Source: a virus
Virus record (IMG/VR): IMGVR_UViG_3300036715_001583
Coordinates: 1-26,094 of that record
Length of the DNA stretch: 26,094 nucleotides
Direction: 5' to 3' (one strand)
A program made the position numbers and the translations under genes. Below, piece after piece: positions 14,577-21,261 of this stretch (within the stretch, counting starts at the first letter, position 1; each line of letters starts with the position of its first letter). The notes beneath the pieces were generated by a model. That model did no database searches and was not told where the DNA came from. It saw nothing but the letters and a program-made list of their open reading frames with translations.

Positions 14577-14591
14577 CGGCCATTTTGACCG
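14577..14591. promoter_or_regulatory. Operator-like palindrome upstream of the proximal promoter
   Basis: CGGCCA-TTT-TGACCG, a palindrome with one mismatch. In the wider context, 19 of 22 bases match the site at 10557-10571. It lies 12 bases before the -35 of the proximal promoter and about 60 bases from the related site at 14652-14666, suggesting a multi-site control region. Confidence 0.5.
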
Positions 14592-14646
14592 CCTGACACT
14601 CCATCGACCTGAGTTCGGCTCGAGCGTCGCGGAGGTTGATAAAAGC

Positions 14647-14675
14647 AGTTTAGGTCATAGTGGCCGATATGTCAA
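14647..14675 (-). promoter_or_regulatory. Strong leftward early promoter with operator in the spacer
   Basis: Minus strand -35 TTGACA (14675-14670), exactly 17 bases, -10 TAAACT (14652-14647). An AT-only stretch with eight T in a row lies upstream (14681-14695 region), like an UP element. The spacer contains CGGCCA-CTA-TGACCT (14666-14652), a near-palindrome matching the other operator-like sites, so a bound protein would block RNA polymerase directly. It drives the nuclease/annealing/replication block. The divergent HTH gene beginning at 14803 is the obvious candidate repressor. Confidence 0.65.
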
Positions 14676-14802
14676 GAGGCAAATAAAAAAAATATCGGTG
14701 CCCGTTTTCAGCGACTTACCTAGTATCTGACACGTGATTGGACAATTCCTGTCGTTGCACAAGTGCATGAGAAGGTTCATGATTGATGCAGTTGAGGCCA
14801 CC

Positions 14803-15120
14803 ATGACCCGAACTCGCAAGAAGAAGAAGAAGAAGCCATACAACGCAACGCCGGGCGCCCGTCCAAGGCACCGCCCTGTCGCCTTCGCCGGGCCCCTGGG
14901 CAAGCTGGTCGAGGCCTTCGGGACTTCTGACGCCCTGGCCAAGGCCCTCGCGTCCTCGCCACGCACGCTCCGGCGCTGGGCCCAGGGCAAGGGGAAGCCG
15001 TCGATGGCCGCTGGCAAGTTGCTCGTGATGATCGGGCGAAAGCACGGGGTCACAGAAGAGGAGCTTCGCCCTATACTGGAGGGAAGGGGGTCCATCTACC
15101 CCGAAACCTTCACCTTGTAG
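14803..15120 (+). CDS. Small HTH regulator divergent from the early block (105 aa)
   Basis: A basic protein whose N-terminus is a run of six Lys encoded by six AAG codons. Residues about 37-70 (EAFGTSDALAKALASSPRTL, then RRWAQGKGKPS) form a helix-turn-helix of the Cro/XRE kind: ALAKALASSPRTLRRW has the conserved helix-turn-helix spacing, with WAQG as the usual end. ATG 14803 is preferred because GAGG lies five bases before it. In-frame ATGs at 14779 and 14767 and a further start at 14734 would lengthen it by up to 23 residues with poorer signals. It faces the early promoters across the control region and leads the lysis cassette by eight bases, so it may repress the early block, regulate its own lysis transcript, or both. 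Target sites are inferred. Confidence 0.7.
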   Translation: MTRTRKKKKKKPYNATPGARPRHRPVAFAGPLGKLVEAFGTSDALAKALASSPRTLRRWAQGKGKPSMAAGKLLVMIGRKHGVTEEELRPILEGRGSIYPETFTL

Positions 15121-15128
15121 GGGGCCCC

Positions 15129-15653
15129 ATGGCCAGGATTGAGCCTGCGCTCAAGTTCGTTTTCGTCAACGAAGGCGGCTTCACCATCGACCAGGGTGGG
15201 CACACGAACTTCGGCATCACCCAGGACGCGCTGAATGCCGCCCAGAAGAAGCGCCCCAAGGCGGGCTACCCCAAGACGGTCGAGGAACTCACGCAGGACG
15301 TCGCGGCCGACATCTACCTGAACGACTACTGCCCAGCGGGCTTCAACAAGATCGAGAGCCAGAGGCTGGGCACCCTCCTCTTCGACATGGGCGTGAACGC
15401 AGGGCCCCACCAGGCGGCCGTGCTCATGCAACAGGCCCTCGCGGCCATCGGCTCCGGCGTGACTGTCGACGGTGACATCGGGCCCAAAACCATCGCGGCC
15501 ATGAACGCGGCCGACGAGAGCCACCTCATCGGCGCCTTCATGAACGCCCGGATCGCCTTCTACACCCACCTCGCAGAGATGGACCCCGAGAAGCACGGCT
15601 CGAGCCTCAAGGGCTGGGTCAACCGGGCGCACCGCGTCCCCCCCGCGGAGTAG
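15129..15653 (+). CDS. Endolysin, glycoside hydrolase 108 type muramidase (174 aa)
   Basis: Degrades peptidoglycan at the end of infection. The N-terminal catalytic region shows VNEGGF (13-18) with E15 as the expected catalytic Glu, and GGHTNFGIT (23-31), the conserved second motif of this family. LFDMGVNAGP (84-93) and the DGDIGPKTIAAMN segment (114-126) belong to the peptidoglycan-binding-3 type C-terminal part. LKGWVNRA (160-167) is the typical ending. The length is normal. No signal peptide or SAR segment is seen, so it depends on the holin for release. A GGGGG lies just upstream of the ATG. It is followed within five bases by the holin gene. Confidence 0.9.
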   Translation: MARIEPALKFVFVNEGGFTIDQGGHTNFGITQDALNAAQKKRPKAGYPKTVEELTQDVAADIYLNDYCPAGFNKIESQRLGTLLFDMGVNAGPHQAAVLMQQALAAIGSGVTVDGDIGPKTIAAMNAADESHLIGAFMNARIAFYTHLAEMDPEKHGSSLKGWVNRAHRVPPAE

Positions 15654-15657
15654 GGCC

Positions 15658-16062
15658 ATGATGCCGACGGCGAACGCCGCCCTAGCCCTCTTGGGAGGCG
15701 GGGCCGCGGCCCTCGTCCTCTACTGGCTCAAGGTTCCACAGCGATACATGGCCTACTGGAAGGACGCCTCTGTCGAAGCGGCCACCGGGCGCGTGTCGGC
15801 GAAGCGGGCCGTGTTCATCCATGTCTCGGCCGCGGCCGGGTTCATCGTGGGCTACGCGATCCTCAAGAAGGAGGGGTTCACCAAGGAGACCCTGGAGGCC
15901 TTCGAGGCCTGGGTCTACTCGACGGCTGGCGCCTACACCCTGGGCAAGGGCCTCGAGGTCGCGGCACGCCGGATCCCCGTGGGCGACACGAGCTCATCCA
16001 CGTCCACCACCACGTCGTCCAGCACGTCGACAGTCGCGGACCCACCCAAGGAGACCCCATGA
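15658..16062 (+). CDS. Holin-like membrane protein (134 aa)
   Basis: Probably forms the membrane lesion that frees the endolysin. Two membrane segments are clear: about residues 7-24 (AALALLGGGAAALVLYWL) and about 51-69 (AVFIHVSAAAGFIVGYAIL). A less hydrophobic helix around 86-100 (AWVYSTAGAYTLGKG) may be a third. The C-terminus is a polar Ser/Thr-rich tail (about 109-127) ending in PPKETP. Two adjacent ATGs (15658 and 15661) are possible starts, which in dual-start holins can give holin and antiholin; here the difference is only one Met. Its position between endolysin and a spanin-like gene supports the role. The family was not identified by name. Confidence 0.75.
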   Translation: MMPTANAALALLGGGAAALVLYWLKVPQRYMAYWKDASVEAATGRVSAKRAVFIHVSAAAGFIVGYAILKKEGFTKETLEAFEAWVYSTAGAYTLGKGLEVAARRIPVGDTSSSTSTTTSSSTSTVADPPKETP

Positions 16063-16805
16063 TCCCTCTCGAGCTCGTCCAACGATTCTGGAAGCCTGTC
16101 CTGGGTGCCGTGCTGGTCCTCTTTGGGGCTCTGGGTGCCCACTCGTGCTACCGGGAGAAGCAGACCATCCAGAGGCTCGCGGCGGCAGAGAAGGCTCACC
16201 AGGAGGCCCTCGAGGAGGCCGCACTGGGCAAGGAGGCTCGGGCCCAGCTCCCGATCATCCAGGCGGAGCGGGATGACCTGAAGGCGAAGCGCAAGGATCT
16301 CGAGGCCCAGATCGGCGACCTCGAGGCGGAGCTGGGCCGGAGGCCCTTCCCTCCAGGGGTTGGCCCGGTCCCCACGGAGCTCGCCCAGGTTCTGACCGAC
16401 CTGAAGGGCATGGGCATCCACCCGGAGCCACTGTCGACAGCCCAGTTTGGCCTGCCCAACGGTGACGCACCCGTCGTCTGGACCTGGGGCAAGGAGTCGC
16501 TTCGAGTGCCCGGTCTCGAGAGTCGCCTGGAAACCACGACGAATCTCAAGGAAAAGCTGAAGCTCGACGTCGACAATCTCACGCTCGATCTCGCCGCCGC
16601 GGACAGGCAGAAGGCGGCCGCGCTGTCCTCGTCCCTCCACTTCGAGAACGCCTTCGGCAAGGAAACCACGCGGGCCAACGGGCTCATGGTGGAGCTCAAG
16701 ACGACGGCCGACGAGCGTGACTCGGCCCGGCGCACGCGGATCTACGTGGGCATCGGTAGCGCCGTCGTGGGCGGCTACTTCACCTACAAGGTCATCAAGA
16801 AGTAG
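16059..16805 (+). CDS. Spanin-like membrane coiled-coil protein (248 aa)
   Basis: Likely the inner-membrane spanin-type component of the lysis cassette, acting on the outer membrane after wall loss. It has an N-terminal membrane anchor (about 11-27, WKPVLGAVLVLFGALGAHS) and then long periplasmic coiled coils (REKQTIQRLAAAEKAHQEAL; ERDDLKAKRKDLEAQIGDLE). A Pro/Gly-rich middle is followed by a second coiled coil (ESRLETTTNLKEKLKLDVDN). Unusually, there is a second hydrophobic segment at the very C-terminus (IYVGIGSAVVGGYFTYKVI), so both ends may sit in membranes. The start overlaps the holin stop as ATGA. No embedded outer-membrane lipoprotein spanin was found. It could instead be another membrane-anchored coiled-coil protein. 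Confidence 0.55.
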   Translation: MIPLELVQRFWKPVLGAVLVLFGALGAHSCYREKQTIQRLAAAEKAHQEALEEAALGKEARAQLPIIQAERDDLKAKRKDLEAQIGDLEAELGRRPFPPGVGPVPTELAQVLTDLKGMGIHPEPLSTAQFGLPNGDAPVVWTWGKESLRVPGLESRLETTTNLKEKLKLDVDNLTLDLAAADRQKAAALSSSLHFENAFGKETTRANGLMVELKTTADERDSARRTRIYVGIGSAVVGGYFTYKVIKK

Positions 16806-17441
16806 CTACGGGTTAATCGGAGCGGATGGCTTCACTGGGGCCGGGGCCGCTGGGCCCGCTGGCGTGACGTCGACACCCTTTAGGCCTACCAGCCAGGGGA
16901 CGAGCACCTTGGTCAGGAAGAGGATGATCGTCGCCGTGGCGAATGCCGAGACGAGGGCTTTGATGAGCACCTTCCATATCCGGTCGCTGATTGGAAGGTC
17001 ATCACCCGTGATCTCGTTCTTCTGGAGGAGGCCGCGGAGGTGCTTGCGCATCTCTTCGACCTGTGGCTTGAGGGGCGCTATCTCTGCGAGGAACTGCTCA
17101 TGGTGCTCGGTGAAGAGCTCGACGCTACGCTTGCGCTCGTCATGCAGGCTCTGAACGCTGTTGTCGACGTCGTTGATGTTCTGCTCGAGGCGCCGGAGGC
17201 TCTCGTTGATGTCCCGACGATCCTGGGACAGCGCGAGGTAGATGTTTTCGAGGCGCGACAGAAGGTGCTCGCGCTCGGATGCGGTGATCTGATTCGAGGC
17301 GGCAAAGGCTGACGAGACCGTGTGAAGGATCCCGGCGAGTTCGCGGAGGAGGGCCTGTTGGGACTGGTGGTGCTCGGTGATCTGAGAACGCAGTGCCTGG
17401 AGGTCGCCCCGCAGAACGGAGACTGATTCATCACCCGCCAT
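16806..17441 (-). CDS. Coiled-coil protein with C-terminal membrane anchor (211 aa)
   Basis: The last gene of the leftward tail block, function unknown. Residues 1-160 are almost entirely helical and heptad-like (LRGDLQALRSQITEHHQSQQ; RRDINESLRRLEQNINDVDN). They are followed by one strong membrane segment at about residues 163-190 (VLIKALVSAFATATIILFLT, then KVLVPWLVGL) and a Pro/Ala tail. Its TAG stop abuts the TAG stop of the spanin-like gene on the other strand with no base between. ATG 17441 lies within the end of the 61-residue gene. A soluble coiled coil on a C-terminal anchor after the tape measure gene is unusual; ideas include superinfection exclusion or a lysis-timing role, neither shown by sequence. 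Confidence 0.75.
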   Translation of the reverse strand: MAGDESVSVLRGDLQALRSQITEHHQSQQALLRELAGILHTVSSAFAASNQITASEREHLLSRLENIYLALSQDRRDINESLRRLEQNINDVDNSVQSLHDERKRSVELFTEHHEQFLAEIAPLKPQVEEMRKHLRGLLQKNEITGDDLPISDRIWKVLIKALVSAFATATIILFLTKVLVPWLVGLKGVDVTPAGPAAPAPVKPSAPINP

Positions 17442-17616
17442 TTTGCATGCCCACCAGTAGCGCCATTTTGCGGATCTGCAAGGACTGGGACTCGATGACC
17501 TTATCTAGGCGGTCCTTGACGTCCACAAAGACGTCGTGAATGGGGGCATACGAAGGAAGAAGCTGGAGCTCACTCGCCGTGGGGAAGGACGTCGAAGAAT
17601 CTTTGGTTCCCATCAT
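17431..17616 (-). CDS. Small unknown protein after the tape measure gene (61 aa)
   Basis: A short protein, not recognised. Its ATG at 17616 shares a base with the tape measure stop (TGATG), so it is probably translated by re-initiation; a second ATG follows directly. The N-terminus is polar (KDSSTSFPTASELQ) and the rest is a probable amphipathic helix (IHDVFVDVKDRLDKVIESQS). No membrane segment or cysteine motif is seen. It overlaps the following coiled-coil gene by 11 bases. Position suggests a tail or baseplate accessory or a partner of the anchored coiled-coil protein. Confidence 0.65.
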   Translation of the reverse strand: MMGTKDSSTSFPTASELQLLPSYAPIHDVFVDVKDRLDKVIESQSLQIRKMALLVGMQNGG

Positions 17617-19499
17617 CAACCACCGCGAACATTGACATGTTCTGAGAGCCAGTTAGTGAGCTTTGTCATCGCCACCGAAACCTCGTGATTAGTTCGCATG
17701 ATACTGTCGGCCGCGGCATACGTCATACCTGTCTTTCGGTTCTCTTCTCCCTGTTGAGCAGAGGAAACCAGAGATTGTGCGTCGCTTCTTTCCAAGTTCC
17801 GGACAGCGTTGACGTTGCCTTTGTTGAACGCATCCCCTTCGGGGGTCAGAGTCTGGGACTGAATATCGTTGGCGTCCAGGAAGCCAGCGGCCGTGCGGGC
17901 GTCCTTCGACAGCGATCCCGTCTTGACTCCGACGATGCGCGAGGCCTGGAGCGACGACATGCCGCCCTTGACCATATTCCGGACCATCCTCTGGTTCACG
18001 CCAGCCCGGAGGCTCCCGTTGTCGAGGAGGGCGTTGGCCGCCATCACGGGCCCCAGCTCTGCGTAGAGCTTGGCCAGGGCTGGGTCGTCCATCACCATCC
18101 TTTTGTATTCGGGCTTGAGGTCGCCGTCCTCGCCCATGAGCTCGCCTATCTCGCGGGCCCTGGAGGTGTCGTCGCCACTTCCGGCCATCTGCCCAAGCAT
18201 CGTGGCACCCATGCCGCCCTTCAGGCCAGCCTGACCTGTCGCCTCGAGGGCCGCGGAGGCCTGCATGTTCATCCTGGATCCAGAGGACGTGAGGAGGCCC
18301 GTTTCGGCCACCGTTTTCTGGTTCAGGGAGGCGATGACCTGGAGCTTTTCTGCGCTTGTCACGCCGTGCTTGGCGGCCTCTTTCGTGGCGCCCGCGATCT
18401 CCGACAGGTAGGCGTTCATCTTGTTCACGTCTTGGGCGACGGCGCCAGACTTGACGGCGGCACCGACGATCGACGCGAGTTGGTCGGTTCCGACGCCAAT
18501 ACCCTGTGCGTTCCGGCTGATTCGCATGGCGGTATTGATGACCTCATGCCCGCCGTCTGCGTTCTTGAGGTTGTCGACACCGATACCCATGCCCTGGAGG
18601 ACGTCGCGCACCTCTGCGCTGTTCAGGCTCTGGCCGTCCTTTGTGTCCAGGTTGGCACCCGACCGACTGGCGTTGAACGTGAGGCCGCGGAGGTCAAAGT
18701 TCGACCCGATGGAGTTGCTTATCCGGTCGTCACGCAGGGCCGCCTGGGCGTCGCCAGCGGCCTTGCCAGCCCATCCCGTGTTCATCTTCCAGCCAATCAT
18801 GCCCCCGGTCGCCAGAGCACCCGCAGAGGCCGCCAGACCGCCAGCGAGCATCCCGGCACCAGCGCCACCAGAGAACAGGGTTCCGATGTTCGATCCAAGG
18901 AGTTCGGCGATCGGCGCGGCGAACCTCTGCATCATCTTGTTCTTCAGGGCCCCGACGGGGTCGTTCATCATCTGCTGGAGGTCGCCCACGCTGGCCTTTC
19001 CAGCCTTGCCCCCGTGGCCCTCTCCAGCGGCTTCAGCGGCCCGCTCGACCTTGTCTGCCAGTCCAGCATCGCCCAGGCTGTGCGCGGCGTCCTTGCCCTT
19101 CTCTGCCACCTTCTCGAGGCTATTGCGCAGGCGCTCGAGCTCGGTCGCGGCGTTGCCTGTCACGTCCTTCCCGGACTCGATCTTCTGCATGAGGTAGCCG
19201 ATGCGCGTGGCCATCGTCTCGATGCGGTTGAATACCTTTTCGACTTCGGCGGCGGCCGAAGAGTTCTTCTTGCTCGCATCGACACCTTCCTCGCCAGCCA
19301 CCTTGGCGGCCAATGATCCGGAGGAGGAGGCGTCCTTGTTCCGTCCCAGGGATGCCTCGACCTCCTGGAGCGGCGTGGGCTCGAGGTGGATCTTGACCGT
19401 GGCCTCTGCCGGAACGGCGCCTTTGAATGAGTCAGCGATGCGGGCAAGGAGCCTGTCGATGGGGCTCTGGAGGTCGATGCGCTGTTCGATGGCCGCCAT
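17616..19499 (-). CDS. Tail tape measure protein (627 aa)
   Basis: Sets tail length, occupies the tail tube and helps DNA ejection. Support comes from its size, its place two genes after the frameshifted chaperone, and its composition: Ala/Gly/Ser-rich helical sequence, coiled-coil parts near 84-135, and a hydrophobic Gly/Ala segment at about 205-237 (LFSGGAGAGMLAGGLAASAG) as in many tape measures. No lytic or peptidase motif is obvious. By the usual ratio of about 0.15 nm per residue, a tail of roughly 90-95 nm would be expected (inference). ATG 19499 has GAGG upstream. The start is only three bases after the preceding stop. Confidence 0.8.
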   Translation of the reverse strand: MAAIEQRIDLQSPIDRLLARIADSFKGAVPAEATVKIHLEPTPLQEVEASLGRNKDASSSGSLAAKVAGEEGVDASKKNSSAAAEVEKVFNRIETMATRIGYLMQKIESGKDVTGNAATELERLRNSLEKVAEKGKDAAHSLGDAGLADKVERAAEAAGEGHGGKAGKASVGDLQQMMNDPVGALKNKMMQRFAAPIAELLGSNIGTLFSGGAGAGMLAGGLAASAGALATGGMIGWKMNTGWAGKAAGDAQAALRDDRISNSIGSNFDLRGLTFNASRSGANLDTKDGQSLNSAEVRDVLQGMGIGVDNLKNADGGHEVINTAMRISRNAQGIGVGTDQLASIVGAAVKSGAVAQDVNKMNAYLSEIAGATKEAAKHGVTSAEKLQVIASLNQKTVAETGLLTSSGSRMNMQASAALEATGQAGLKGGMGATMLGQMAGSGDDTSRAREIGELMGEDGDLKPEYKRMVMDDPALAKLYAELGPVMAANALLDNGSLRAGVNQRMVRNMVKGGMSSLQASRIVGVKTGSLSKDARTAAGFLDANDIQSQTLTPEGDAFNKGNVNAVRNLERSDAQSLVSSAQQGEENRKTGMTYAAADSIMRTNHEVSVAMTKLTNWLSEHVNVRGG

Positions 19500-19502
19500 G
19501 GA

Positions 19503-20117
19503 TTACCTCAACGTCAGGTCGAGCCGCTTGAGGCTCACCTTCTTCGGCATGTTGTCGCCGAAGTGGCGAACCTTGCTTAGATCCTGGAGGAGCTCGTAGA
19601 GCCTTGACACCTTGAACGAGAGTGTCGTGGGGACCGTGACGGCGATCTTGCCGTCGGCGCCCACCGCGGGGAAGGTCGCGGGGACTGTCGACTGGCCATC
19701 GAACGAGCGCACGACGGCGCCCACTGGGACAGCGTTCTCTGGGAGCTTGATGCGCGTGCCCGGCGTGAGGGTCCACTCGACAGAGTCGGTCTCAGCGGTG
19801 ATCTGGAACTGGTCCTTCTCGCCCATCGTTAGGTAGCACAGCGCGTTTGATGGGACGACCAGGACGGCGTCTCCGACTGGGATGCCACCCATCTGCTTCA
19901 TCAAGTTCAGGAGGGCCTTCGAGTCCTGCCCGAGGACGCCGACACGGAACGGAAGGCTCCAGGCGTCGAAGTAGATGCTGTTCCCTTTGCAGACGCCACA
20001 GTCCGGGTCTGACGCCCCTTCGCCATCTGTGCATGGGCACCGATGCGCCTTCCTCCACCTGAGCTCTGTCCCGAGTCGGCGGCCACTTAGAAGGCTGTTG
20101 AAGGAGCGTCCATACAT
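19503..20117 (-). CDS. Tail-region protein with Cys motif (204 aa)
   Basis: An unrecognised protein between the tail chaperone and the tape measure gene. The N-terminus carries CPC at about residue 27-29 and DPDCGVC at 37-43 within RKAHRCPC...DCGVCKGNSIYFDAW, likely one zinc site. The rest is rich in short strands (VGDAVLVVPSNALCYLTMGE; SVEWTLTPGTRIKLPENAVP), so it looks like a small beta-barrel structural protein. This could be a baseplate or tail-hub component. ATG 20117 lies eight bases after the frameshifted chaperone stop, with GAGACC upstream. The Cys motif resembles those of other phage structural proteins, but I cannot name the family. Confidence 0.7.
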   Translation of the reverse strand: MYGRSFNSLLSGRRLGTELRWRKAHRCPCTDGEGASDPDCGVCKGNSIYFDAWSLPFRVGVLGQDSKALLNLMKQMGGIPVGDAVLVVPSNALCYLTMGEKDQFQITAETDSVEWTLTPGTRIKLPENAVPVGAVVRSFDGQSTVPATFPAVGADGKIAVTVPTTLSFKVSRLYELLQDLSKVRHFGDNMPKKVSLKRLDLTLR

Positions 20118-20124
20118 GGTGGTC

Positions 20125-20788
20125 TCACGTGGTCACATGCTTGTCGTGCCATGCAATAAACTCTAACGCGGCTTGGTCTGTTTCCTGCTGTTTTACTGAG
20201 GCTCTGTCTGCTCTTCGTGATGGGTTCGCCATGAGGATCGCCCAGTTCATTTGGAGCCAGTTTCGGCCAAGAGCGTCTGGATGCCATGGGTGGAGCCCGA
20301 GTGCCCGTGAACCTGCCCAAAGGATCTTGGCGCGGACATCTGGTTCCTCATGGATAGCGGCTAAAACCGCGTCAACGAAAAGAGCGTTGCCAGTCAGAGA
20401 ATGCGATGTAGAGGTCCGCGAGGGCCTCGCGGTCCTTCAGCCGCTCGATATTGAGCGAGGGCTCTTTGTTGCCTTCCACGAGCTCATACCACGCGGCCGG
20501 GGCCTGCTCGATGCAGACGGCCATCGTGGCGAACATGAGGTTGAGATTCCCCCCGCCGAGGATGCGTTGCATGCGCTCGATCTTCAGGTCGTCCCCGAAG
20601 TTGGGGTAGCGCATGACGACCGTGCCATTCATGGCCTGGGCGCCGGGGAGCTTGGAGGTGGACTTCACCTCGAAGCGGAACAGGGGCTGGTCGAAGATGT
20701 CGTCCTGCCCACCGAAGCTCGCCCCGATCTCTGGTGCTAGACCAGTGACCGAGGCGAGTAGTTCTTTCGAGCTCTGTTTGGATGTCAT
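20125..20788 (-). CDS. Tail assembly chaperone, frameshifted long form (~220 aa)
   Basis: Long product, analogous to lambda gpGT, which bridges tape measure and tail tube during tail assembly. The upstream frame reads to TCT TTT CGT TGA (20383-20372). Moving +1 at TTT C (or -2) opens a second frame of 83 residues, from VDAVLAAIHEEPDVRAKILW to the TGA at 20125-20127. That frame has normal codon use and several Trp (GLHPWHPDALGRNWLQMNWA), and no usable start codon of its own near its beginning. It fills what would otherwise be an empty 254-base gap. The position between tube and tape measure is exactly where shifted chaperones occur in tailed phages. The shift itself is predicted, not shown. 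Confidence 0.8.
20372..20383 (-). promoter_or_regulatory. Predicted +1 ribosomal frameshift site
   Basis: TCT TTT CGT TGA in the zero frame. Phe-tRNA on TTT can re-pair with TTC one base downstream while the CGT codon waits to be decoded, giving GTT GAC in the new frame. The influenza A PA-X +1 site is UCC UUU CGU, nearly the same. A -2 slip would reach the same frame. Confidence 0.65.
20372..20788 (-). CDS. Tail assembly chaperone, short form (138 aa)
   Basis: Zero-frame product, corresponding to lambda gpG: the abundant chaperone that coats the tape measure protein before the tube polymerises. ATG 20788 has AAGGAG upstream. The protein is small and acidic, with an N-terminal helix (KQSSKELLASVTGLAPEIG), a central segment (RFEVKSTSKLPGAQAMNGTV) and a C-terminal ALADLYIAFSDWQRSFR just before the stop. 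It follows the tube gene by 35 bases and shares its first 137 residues with the long form. Assignment depends on position, size and the frameshifted extension rather than on a sequence motif. Confidence 0.75.
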   Translation of the reverse strand: MTSKQSSKELLASVTGLAPEIGASFGGQDDIFDQPLFRFEVKSTSKLPGAQAMNGTVVMRYPNFGDDLKIERMQRILGGGNLNLMFATMAVCIEQAPAAWYELVEGNKEPSLNIERLKDREALADLYIAFSDWQRSFR

Positions 20789-20823
20789 GGCGCTCCTTGT
20801 CGACAGGTCGACAGTTTAGCGCC

Positions 20824-21249
20824 TTACCGAGTCCGCAGGGCCTGGAAACCGAACCGACGGACCACGAGCTGGCCAGCCGAGACGCCGGAGTTCTCCGACG
20901 CCATCGTGCACTCCTCGATGCGCCGGATCGGCTTCTTGGAGACGTCGTCGAGGATGTCCAGGTCGAAGGTGCCGGACTGGAGCACCTCGAGGACCGTGCG
21001 GGCGCCCATGGGGTCGCCGCTCTGAGGGTTGACGATCTTGTCCCGTAGGAAATACTGGGATGCCTCGCCAGACACCTCGTAGCGGGTCTGCTGGTGCTCG
21101 AGCGTCTCGACGGAACCGATGGCGAAGGCCCCCTGAACGCCGAAGTTGATCGAGTAGGTGATGTTCTGGAGCCAGCCCACCTCCTTCCCGTTGATGAGGA
21201 TTTTCGCCATATGGGCGGAAAGAACCTTGCTTGCTTGCGGGGTCGCCAT
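20824..21249 (-). CDS. Tail tube protein (141 aa)
   Basis: Forms the inner tube of the contractile tail. The opening AKILINGKEVGWLQNITYSI (15-34) and the following GSVETLEHQQTRYEVSGEAS pattern are typical of myovirus tubes: a beta strand, a 'VGWLQN' turn and a long loop leading to a sandwich. The size of about 140 residues is normal. ATG 21249 has GAGGAG upstream; an internal MAKIL at residue 14 is an alternative. Location directly after the sheath gene and before the chaperone is the standard order in contractile-tailed phages. Codon use matches neighbours. Confidence 0.85.
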   Translation of the reverse strand: MATPQASKVLSAHMAKILINGKEVGWLQNITYSINFGVQGAFAIGSVETLEHQQTRYEVSGEASQYFLRDKIVNPQSGDPMGARTVLEVLQSGTFDLDILDDVSKKPIRRIEECTMASENSGVSAGQLVVRRFGFQALRTR

Positions 21250-21261
21250 GTAGGTCTCCTC

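Noticed and set aside
16059-16805. Lipobox in the spanin-like protein (Cys after the first membrane segment)
   Set aside because: The residues before the Cys are AHS, which do not fit a lipobox, so the Cys is unlikely to be lipidated.
17685-19316. Long plus-strand open frame (543 codons) opposite the tape measure gene
   Set aside because: It mirrors the tape measure codons, lacks domain-like sequence and a ribosome binding site, and is rich in His/Val/Gly as expected of an antisense reading in GC-rich DNA. Similar antisense frames at 211-1212 and 22033-23208 were discarded for the same reason.
20087-20320. Minus-strand frame of 77 codons in the gap after the short chaperone stop
   Set aside because: It is out of frame with the 83-codon chaperone extension, whose sequence is more protein-like and ends just before the next start.
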